Assembly (NCBI GenBank): GCA_016284975.1
Contig: JAEEPV010000065.1
Coordinates: forward strand, 1-5,665
Source: Solobacterium sp.
GTDB taxonomy: Bacteria > Bacillota_I > Bacilli_A > Erysipelotrichales > Erysipelotrichaceae
Direction of reading: 5' to 3'
DNA length: 5,665 nucleotides
In this document: positions 1 through 4,863 of the stretch, piece by piece
Layout: each line of letters opens with the position of its first letter
Position numbering within the stretch: position 1 is the first letter of the stretch
Program-made: the position numbers and the translations under genes
Notes under the pieces: generated by a model
The model's database searches: none
What the model saw: the letters and a program-made list of their open reading frames with translations, nothing else
Told to the model about the DNA's origin: nothing

Positions 1-62
1 ATAGACTTGCGAGAGCAGGATATCAGTTCTTTCTTCCGTATTACAAAACAGTCAAAGCTTAG
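1..62 (+). CDS. Group II intron-encoded reverse transcriptase/maturase, C-terminal tail (partial)
   Basis: Frame 3 is open from the left edge to a TAG stop at 60-62 and gives 19 residues, RLARAGYQFFLPYYKTVKA. The pattern of a basic residue, leucine, an AGY turn and an aromatic-rich stretch resembles the end of LtrA-type intron proteins, where the maturase (X) or DNA-binding region finishes. The stop lies a few bases before RNA domain V, as expected for a protein encoded in the domain IV loop. In the full element this protein promotes splicing and reverse-transcribes the intron into new DNA sites. The catalytic domains are left of the window, so the assignment rests mostly on position relative to domains V and VI. 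Amino-acid evidence alone would be weak. Confidence 0.7.
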   Translation, partial: RLARAGYQFFLPYYKTVKA

Positions 63-67
63 ATTGG

Positions 68-140
68 GAACCGCCGTATACCGAACGGTACGTACGTGCG
101 GTGTGGGAGGACGGGAGTCTAAAACTCCCTCCTACCCGAT
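68..140 (+). ncRNA. Group II intron domains V and VI
   Basis: Domain V is the catalytic hairpin. The lower stem pairs 70-74 (ACCGC) with 98-102 (GCGGT) and 75-78 (CGTA) with 93-96 (TACG). A two-base bulge (CG, 91-92) follows, then the upper stem 79-82 with 87-90 around a GAAC loop (83-86). The two-base bulge at this place is a hallmark of the family. T97 is left unpaired, which is unusual. Domain VI pairs 113-117 (GGGAG) with 125-129 (CTCCC), 109-111 with 130-132, and 105-107 (GGG) with 135-137 (CCC). A134 bulges as the branch-point nucleotide, and the inferred 3' splice site is after 140. Pairing was done by eye. Confidence 0.8.
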
Positions 141-185
141 TCCGAAAACAGAATGCACAGGGCTGAAATCCTTTTTTTATTTACA

Positions 186-214
186 TAGATTGTTTCATAA
201 ATATGTGATATGTT
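186..214 (+). promoter_or_regulatory. Possible extended -10 promoter of amiA
   Basis: TGA followed by TATGTT (206-214) resembles an extended -10 element. TAGATT (186-191), 17 nt upstream of the hexamer, is a weak -35 (3 of 6 matches). Transcription would start near 221, leaving a short leader with the ribosome binding site at 233. It lies wholly downstream of the intron end, so amiA need not depend on read-through from the intron. A TAAAAT hexamer at 225-230 matches the -10 better but is too close to the ribosome binding site to be useful. The call is tentative. Confidence 0.35.
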
Positions 215-232
215 TAGAGAGTTCTAAAATAT

Positions 233-238
233 GGAGGG
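233..238 (+). promoter_or_regulatory. Ribosome binding site of amiA
   Basis: GGAGGG, with 6 nt between it and the ATG at 245. It fixes the start of the lipoprotein, whose signal peptide begins directly at that ATG. Confidence 0.85.
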
Positions 239-244
239 AAAGAA

Positions 245-2269
245 ATGAAGAAGTATTTTACAACATTACTCTCTGCATTGATGGCTCTCGCTCTCGCTGC
301 ATGCGGTAACGGCGCAACTCAGCCGACAACACCGACAGAAGGCGGCAATGAGGGCGGCGGAACAGCTGCTGCTGGCAGCGTCGCAGACATCAAGCTCGCA
401 GACACAGAGAACCTCGTCGAAGTTACCTCTTATGAACTTCAGAGCATGGACTATGTAGTCACTGCCAAGACTGAAGACCATGAGTACAACGCAAACTTCG
501 TTGACGGTCTCCTCGAGAATGACACTTACGGAAACCTGAAGCCCTGCCTGGCTGAATCTTACGAAGCAAGCGAAGACGGCCTGACATGGACATTCCACCT
601 GAGAAAGGGTGCAATGTGGGTTACAAGTGACGGTGAAGAATATGAAGAAGTCAAAGCGGAAGACTTCGTCACAGGTCTGCGTCACGGTGTTGAATTCAAC
701 TCTGAGACAGCATGGCTCCTCGAAGGCGTTATCAAGGGATATGCTGAGTATGAAGGAAGCGACTTCAGCGATGCAGAATGGGAAAAGGTCGGCGTAAAGG
801 CTGTTGATGACTACACCGTCGAATTCACCCTCGAGGCACCGGCTCCTTACTTCCCGAGCATGACCTGCTATGCAGTTCTCTACCCGATCAACAAGACCTT
901 CCTCGAAGGTAAGGGCGAAGGCTGCAAGCTCGGCTCCCCGAACCTGGAAGCTTGTGACTTCGGTGTTGTTCAGCCGGATTCCATTCTTTACAACGGCGGA
1001 TTCCTCCTCGAATCCAACGACCTCAAGTCCAGCACTGTTCTGGTCAAGAATGAAAAGTACTGGGATGCTGATGAAATCCATCTGGCAAGCGTCAAGCGCA
1101 TCTACGATGATGGTTCCGATCCGTATTCCGTTATCCGTGGTTTCGAAGCAGGCACATACGCAGCTTCCGCAATCAGCCCGCTCTGGGAGGATTTCGATGC
1201 TTACATGTCCAAGTATGACGGCTATGTCAACGCTTCTCTGCCTGATCATTCCACATTCGGTGTTGTCTTCAACATGAACCGTCAGGTATTCGAGCAGTCC
1301 AACTACTGCGAGAACGATCCGGCAGCGAATGAGAACACACATAAGGCAATCCTGAACGAGAACTTCCGTAAGGCTCTCCGTGCTGCTTATGACGTTAAGG
1401 CATACAACATGGTTACCTCTCCGGAAAGCATCGCGCTCTCCATGATCCGTAACATCGACAACGACTCCAACATCGTTCGTACATCCGATGGTACCGCTTA
1501 TGGCGAACTCGTTAACAAGGCTTACAATGATGCAACAGATACACCGGCTGACCTGTCCGACGGACAGTATGCATGGCTCGATAAGGAAAAGGCTCTTGCT
1601 TACATCGAAGCAGCTAAGGAAGACGGAATTGAGTTCCCGGTTCACCTTGACATGCTCGTAGACGAAACTTCCAAGGCACGTTCCGACCGCGGACGTTCCA
1701 TGAAGGATTCCATCGAAGCCAACACAGATGGCCAGATCATTATCGAACTCGTTATGAGAGATTCTGACACAGTTACCAACATCGCTTACCGTAACAGCGA
1801 TCCGGCAGCTATGGACTATGACATCTCCACCTTCACAGGATGGGGCCCGGACTATGCTGACCCGAAGACATTCGTTGATATCTACAGCCCGGTTTCCGGT
1901 TACTACATGAAGGCTATGGGTCTTGAGAACGGCCTTGACGGCGCAGCTGACAAGGACATCAAGGTTGCAGTTGGTCTTGATAAGTATGAAGAGCTCTACC
2001 GTGCAGCAGATGCGATCGTTGATGACATGGATGCTCGTTACGAAGCATTCGCAAAGGCAGATGCATGCCTCGTTGAGAATGCATTCTACATTCCGACATC
2101 CACCAACACCAGAAGCGTAAGAGTTTCCCATGTAGTTCCGTTCACACGTTACTACTCTGTATGCGGTATGACCGAATACAAGTACAAGGGACTCCAGCTC
2201 CAGGAAGACATCGTAACGTCTGCAGATTATGACGCAGCGTATGCGAAGTGGGAGAAGGGCGGCGAGTAA
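245..2269 (+). CDS. amiA: Oligopeptide ABC transporter substrate-binding lipoprotein (AmiA/OppA-like, SBP_bac_5 family)
   Basis: This is the extracellular receptor of an oligopeptide importer. It binds peptides and delivers them to the AmiC/AmiD channel encoded downstream. The 674 residues begin with a lipoprotein signal (MKK, hydrophobic 5-19) and lipobox LAAC with the lipidated cysteine at 20, followed by a flexible Gly/Thr/Ala-rich linker to about 45. The SBP_bac_5 signature region is at about 97-142 (LKPCLAESYEASEDGLTW, HLRKGAMW, KAEDFVTGL). Other streptococcal AmiA-like blocks are VGVKAVDDYT (182-191), KNEKYWD (268-274), FRKALRAAYD (374-383) and the WGPDYADPKTF segment (533-543). Length is close to the roughly 660 residues of AmiA. 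The start has a good ribosome binding site, and a strong terminator follows the stop. Codon use is strongly biased: from codon 9 onward TTA, CTA and TCA are absent, suggesting high expression. Seven cysteines occur in the mature part besides Cys20. Peptide specificity cannot be read from the sequence. oppA is an equally fair name. Confidence 0.93.
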   Translation: MKKYFTTLLSALMALALAACGNGATQPTTPTEGGNEGGGTAAAGSVADIKLADTENLVEVTSYELQSMDYVVTAKTEDHEYNANFVDGLLENDTYGNLKPCLAESYEASEDGLTWTFHLRKGAMWVTSDGEEYEEVKAEDFVTGLRHGVEFNSETAWLLEGVIKGYAEYEGSDFSDAEWEKVGVKAVDDYTVEFTLEAPAPYFPSMTCYAVLYPINKTFLEGKGEGCKLGSPNLEACDFGVVQPDSILYNGGFLLESNDLKSSTVLVKNEKYWDADEIHLASVKRIYDDGSDPYSVIRGFEAGTYAASAISPLWEDFDAYMSKYDGYVNASLPDHSTFGVVFNMNRQVFEQSNYCENDPAANENTHKAILNENFRKALRAAYDVKAYNMVTSPESIALSMIRNIDNDSNIVRTSDGTAYGELVNKAYNDATDTPADLSDGQYAWLDKEKALAYIEAAKEDGIEFPVHLDMLVDETSKARSDRGRSMKDSIEANTDGQIIIELVMRDSDTVTNIAYRNSDPAAMDYDISTFTGWGPDYADPKTFVDIYSPVSGYYMKAMGLENGLDGAADKDIKVAVGLDKYEELYRAADAIVDDMDARYEAFAKADACLVENAFYIPTSTNTRSVRVSHVVPFTRYYSVCGMTEYKYKGLQLQEDIVTSADYDAAYAKWEKGGE

Positions 2270-2292
2270 TCGCTCTCTCAAAAGAGATACAG

Positions 2293-2331
2293 AAGTCACT
2301 CTTTGTTCATCAAAGAGTGGCTTTTTCTTTT
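2293..2331 (+). terminator. Rho-independent terminator after amiA
   Basis: A 13-bp stem pairs 2293-2305 with 2311-2323, with one G-T wobble, around a five-base loop (TTCAT, 2306-2310). A T-rich tail with one interrupting C runs on to 2331. It starts 24 nt after the amiA stop. It should end most amiA transcripts and so isolate the receptor gene from the genes to its right. Partial read-through into the reductase and permease genes remains possible. Confidence 0.93.
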
Positions 2332-2362
2332 CAGCGGGGAACGGCTGTATTACGCTTAAGAC

Positions 2363-3199
2363 ATGAACGAATGGAAAAATTATGGAGTTTCCGCGCTGGG
2401 GCTTGGCACCACGGGCTACTGGTCCGGTACTAATAAAGGGCTGGATCAGTGCATCGAAACAGCGTTTTACGAATACGGAATCAATGTCTTTGATACGGCA
2501 GAGATGTATGGAAACGGCCGCTGTGAAGAAGCCCTTGGCAAAGCGGTCCGTGCATTTCCGAGAGACCGTGTTTTTCTGATCAGCAAAATTCTACCGGACA
2601 ATGTCAAAGAGGATACCTTTGAACAGTATCTGGACAACAGTCTGGCGCGCCTGAAGACCGATTATATTGATCTCTATCTGCTGCACTGGCGGGCGAACTG
2701 TGACCTTTCCCTTCTGGTGAAAAAAATGGAAGAAGCGGTCCAAAGCGGCAGGATCCGCCGCTGGGGCGTCTCCAACTTTGATACCGGTGATCTTCGGGAC
2801 CTGCTTGCCATTGCGGGCGGAGAGAACTGTTTCTGCAATCAGATTTTTTTCAATATCTATGAACGCGGGCCGGAAACGGAACTTCTGCCGTTTATGAAAA
2901 CAAACGGCATCCTGCCAATGTCCTATTCCTCGCTTGGCTCAGGCTATCATCCGCATCCCGATATCCATGCCGTTGCGGAAATCGAAACCATGTGCCGGAA
3001 GAATGGTGTTTCTGCGGAAAGCGTCATGCTGAAATTCAATACACAGGCAGGGTTTCTCACGCTGTTCAGCACCGCTTCGCTTTCTCATCTGCAGAAGGAT
3101 CTTCAGGAAGTAACCGAAGAACAGTATGCGAAACTGTTTCCGATCTTTGACCGGGCATTTCCTGCTCCGGATCATATTTATCCGCTGGTAAAGATCTGA
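2363..3199 (+). CDS. Aldo/keto reductase family oxidoreductase
   Basis: Cytosolic NAD(P)H-dependent reductase of the aldo/keto reductase superfamily, which reduces aldehydes or ketones to alcohols. The substrate is unknown. The 278 residues show the TIM-barrel landmarks in order: SALGLGT (10-16), FDTAEMYGNG (43-52) with catalytic Asp44 and Tyr49, Lys75 in LISK, His108 in DLYLLHW, GRIRRWGVSNF (129-139) and Asn159-Gln160. The catalytic tetrad D/Y/K/H is therefore complete. It is shorter than the common 310-330 residues. The cofactor-clamp segment, often IPG or IPK followed by a Ser/Thr-rich stretch, reads LFSTASLSHLQ (234-244), so cofactor preference is uncertain. The ATG at 2363 is the only sensible start, but no good ribosome binding site precedes it (GGGGA at 2336-2340 is 22 nt away). 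It sits between amiA and amiC on the same strand. It uses codons that amiA avoids (CTA, TCA, CGG, AGG). A role in peptide uptake is not evident. Confidence 0.9.
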   Translation: MNEWKNYGVSALGLGTTGYWSGTNKGLDQCIETAFYEYGINVFDTAEMYGNGRCEEALGKAVRAFPRDRVFLISKILPDNVKEDTFEQYLDNSLARLKTDYIDLYLLHWRANCDLSLLVKKMEEAVQSGRIRRWGVSNFDTGDLRDLLAIAGGENCFCNQIFFNIYERGPETELLPFMKTNGILPMSYSSLGSGYHPHPDIHAVAEIETMCRKNGVSAESVMLKFNTQAGFLTLFSTASLSHLQKDLQEVTEEQYAKLFPIFDRAFPAPDHIYPLVKI

Positions 3200-3210
3200 A
3201 GCGGATTTTG
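3180..3210 (+). terminator. Weak terminator-like hairpin at the reductase stop codon
   Basis: ATCCGCT (3180-3186) is complementary to AGCGGAT (3200-3206), with a 13-nt loop that contains the TGA stop (3197-3199). Only about four T residues follow before G. The stem is GC-rich but the tail is short, so termination may be partial or absent. No better terminator is seen between the reductase and amiC. Confidence 0.3.
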
Positions 3211-3308
3211 GTGCGGATCGGCGGGGATGCGGGAAGGCATTTTGAAAAACACCGTTTAAAATGTAAATAGTTTTCATTCCGGTAACGGAGTATGAATGCT
3301 TTTATATA

Positions 3309-3317
3309 TGATATAAT
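3309..3317 (+). promoter_or_regulatory. Extended -10 promoter of amiC-amiD
   Basis: TGA plus a perfect TATAAT (3312-3317) forms an extended -10 element inside an AT-rich stretch. No convincing -35 hexamer lies 16-18 nt upstream, which is typical of extended -10 promoters. Transcription would begin about 3324, giving a leader of roughly 60 nt before amiC. This gives the permease genes their own start, separate from amiA. Confidence 0.65.
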
Positions 3318-3320
3318 TTA

Positions 3321-3335
3321 CAAAATCTGAAAATG
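3321..3335 (+). promoter_or_regulatory. Possible CodY-like half-site at the amiC transcription start
   Basis: Against the CodY consensus AATTTTCWGAAAATT this stretch matches 10 of 15 positions, with nine consecutive matches (TCTGAAAAT, 3326-3334). It lies just after the -10 element, a place where a bound repressor would block transcription. CodY commonly represses peptide-uptake operons in Firmicutes when branched-chain amino acids are plentiful. Five mismatches in AT-rich DNA could easily be chance. Confidence 0.22.
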
Positions 3336-3341
3336 ATTTCT

Positions 3342-3366
3342 TCTTTTTTATATGTTTTAAAAAAGA
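3342..3366 (+). repeat. Inverted repeat (AU hairpin) in the amiC leader
   Basis: TCTTTTTTA (3342-3350) and TAAAAAAGA (3358-3366) are perfect 9-nt inverted repeats with a 7-nt loop, inside the predicted amiC leader and ending 7 nt before its ribosome binding site. With only one G-C pair per arm the stem would be weak. No riboswitch family is recognised. Confidence 0.45.
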
Positions 3367-3372
3367 CTGTAT

Positions 3373-3380
3373 AGAGGGGG
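3373..3380 (+). promoter_or_regulatory. Ribosome binding site of amiC
   Basis: AGAGGGGG lies five bases before the ATG at 3386. It supports that start, which also matches the N-terminus of streptococcal AmiC. An ATG at 3381 is out of frame and stops after two codons. Confidence 0.8.
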
Positions 3381-3385
3381 ATGTT

Positions 3386-4861
3386 ATGAGAAATTACATC
3401 TTGAAGCGAATATTGAAATCGATTGTTTCAATTTTTGCGGTCGTATCGATCATCATTGTCATGATCTATACGATGATTCCGAGCGAAAAGGTATTCGATA
3501 ATGATGCCGGCGCGAAGAAAATGAAAGGGGACCAGCTTACCACGTACAAGCTGAAAAAGCTGGAAGAGCTTGGCTATCACGATTATGTCAGTAAGATCGA
3601 CATGTGCACGGCCACGTTTGGGGATGGAGCCCAGAGCTGCATCGATGGGGATGAGGCAATGCTCAAGGAAGCGTCAGATGCATTTGCCGCAAAAGGCTTT
3701 GAGATCCTGACTCTGAAATCGGGAGAGCCATATGCCCTTCATACATTTAAATGGTATGAGCTGATCGCACGCTTCTATAAGCGTCTGCTGGTCATTGACA
3801 ATAAGAATGCGATCCAGGATTCGGAAGATCCGAATATGGAGCGCAAGTACTACTGGGGAAAGAATCCGGAGAACGGAAGCCCGGCACTGCTCTGTCAGGG
3901 ATGTACCTATAAATATCAGATGTGGTTTGACGGCTCCTTCCCGTTCATCCATCAGAACAAGTTCAAACTGGACTTCGGTACGTCCTTCCCGACCAACTCC
4001 GGTATTCCTACCATGCAGGTTATTACCGATGGTCAGGGACCTACCAAGAAGATCAACCAGACGTTTGAAACCGGACTGAATGAAGAAAGCGCCCTGATCC
4101 AGACCAGCTGCCAGTACAAAGTACAGGTAGACCATCTGGACGCAAAGCGGTTTACGGATAAATACGCAAACTGCCGTTCGTATCATGAATCTCCGTCCAT
4201 GGTTAATACCTCGTATATCCTTGGCCTGATTGCGCTGGTGATTGCCTATGTCATGGGCCTTCCGCTTGGCATGGCCATGGCGGCACACAAAGACAAACTG
4301 CTGGATAAGGTCGGAATTGCCTATATCAACCTTCTGATCGCAGTTCCTTCGCTTGCGTTTATCTTCTTCATGCGTTCGATCGGTACGCTGTTCAACCTGC
4401 CGGATAAATTCCCGCAGCTTGGCTTCAATGATATCCGTTCGTATATCATGCCGGTTCTGATTCTTGCGCTGCTGCAGACGCCGAGCCTCATGATGTGGCT
4501 GCGCCGTTATATGATCGACCAGTCCAATGCGGACTATGTCAAGTTTGCCCGTGCGAAAGGTCTTTCCCAGAATGAGATCTTCCGCAAGCATATTCTGAGA
4601 AATGCGATCATTCCGATCGTCAACGGTATTCCTGCTTCCATCATTCTGTGTATCAGCGGTGCCCTGATCACCGAGTCCGCATTTGCGGTTCCGGGCATGG
4701 GTAAGATGCTGCCGGATGCGATCAAGCAGGCAAACAATAATATGGTCATTACCCTTGTATTCATCTTCACATCGCTGTCGATCCTGTCTGTTCTGATCGG
4801 TGACCTGCTGATGACAGTGGTTGACCCGAGAATCTCTCTGACCGAAAAAGGAGGCGAATAA
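3386..4861 (+). CDS. amiC: Oligopeptide ABC transporter permease AmiC/OppB with large external domain
   Basis: One of the two membrane channel subunits of the oligopeptide importer. Of 491 residues, the first 30 hold a membrane helix (about 10-30) with the family start MRNYILKRILKSIVSIF. Residues about 35-272 form a large external domain that resembles the one in streptococcal AmiC (about 498 residues in memory), including FPFIHQN (185-191) and the GQGPTK block (216-221). The BPD_transp_1 domain follows, with helices near 276-300, 308-330, 352-372, 410-430 and 452-475. The cytoplasmic EAA loop that docks on the ATPases is ARAKGLSQNEIFRKHILRNA (388-407). The end, DPRISLTEKGGE, is nearly that of AmiC. 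The external domain carries six cysteines (74, 85, 170, 173, 242, 263), which I do not recall in the streptococcal protein. The gene has its own promoter and is coupled to amiD, which starts 2 nt after its stop. oppB is an equivalent name. Confidence 0.95.
   Translation: MRNYILKRILKSIVSIFAVVSIIIVMIYTMIPSEKVFDNDAGAKKMKGDQLTTYKLKKLEELGYHDYVSKIDMCTATFGDGAQSCIDGDEAMLKEASDAFAAKGFEILTLKSGEPYALHTFKWYELIARFYKRLLVIDNKNAIQDSEDPNMERKYYWGKNPENGSPALLCQGCTYKYQMWFDGSFPFIHQNKFKLDFGTSFPTNSGIPTMQVITDGQGPTKKINQTFETGLNEESALIQTSCQYKVQVDHLDAKRFTDKYANCRSYHESPSMVNTSYILGLIALVIAYVMGLPLGMAMAAHKDKLLDKVGIAYINLLIAVPSLAFIFFMRSIGTLFNLPDKFPQLGFNDIRSYIMPVLILALLQTPSLMMWLRRYMIDQSNADYVKFARAKGLSQNEIFRKHILRNAIIPIVNGIPASIILCISGALITESAFAVPGMGKMLPDAIKQANNNMVITLVFIFTSLSILSVLIGDLLMTVVDPRISLTEKGGE
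4848..4854 (+). promoter_or_regulatory. Ribosome binding site of amiD
   Basis: AAGGAGG lies within the last codons of amiC, 9 nt before the amiD ATG at 4864. This suggests translation of the two permease subunits is coupled. Confidence 0.85.
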
Positions 4862-4863
4862 CG

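Larger units (their letters stand above)
1..140 (+). mobile_element. Group II intron, 3' end (left part outside window)
   Basis: This is the last 140 nt of a bacterial group II intron, a retroelement that self-splices from RNA and moves through its encoded reverse transcriptase. Seen here: the C-terminal codons of the intron protein, followed at once by a domain V hairpin (about 68-103) and a domain VI hairpin (105-137) with a bulged adenine at 134. The element ends in the usual A-pyrimidine (AT, 139-140), seven nucleotides after and including the branch adenine, as the family requires. The string around GGGAACCGCCGTATACC is one I recognise from many Firmicute group II introns. It lies in the same orientation as amiA, 104 nt upstream of that gene. 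The 5' end, domains I-IV and most of the protein are outside the window, so completeness and activity cannot be judged. Subclass is not assigned. Confidence 0.85.

Noticed and set aside
157..178. Possible terminator remnant, GGGCTGAAATCC followed by seven T residues
   Set aside because: Only three or four base pairs can form, too few for a terminator. The T run alone is not evidence.
7..309. Open frame of 100 codons running from the left edge into amiA
   Set aside because: It crosses intron domains V and VI and the amiA signal peptide in another frame, and begins at TTG without a ribosome binding site. The intron structure explains this DNA.
266..2299. Very long antisense open frame (677 codons) opposite amiA
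   Set aside because: It is in exact codon register with amiA and results from the lack of TTA, CTA and TCA codons. Its product is rich in Cys, Val and Ile without any recognisable domain.
3238..3263. Inverted repeat CATTTTGAA / TTTAAAATG in the reductase-amiC gap
   Set aside because: The stem is AT-rich with one G-T pair and no T tract follows, so it is neither a convincing terminator nor a clear operator.
2939..3277. Antisense frame of 112 codons over the end of the reductase
   Set aside because: It overlaps the conserved C-terminal half of the reductase. I see no promoter or ribosome binding site for it, and the product matches nothing I know.
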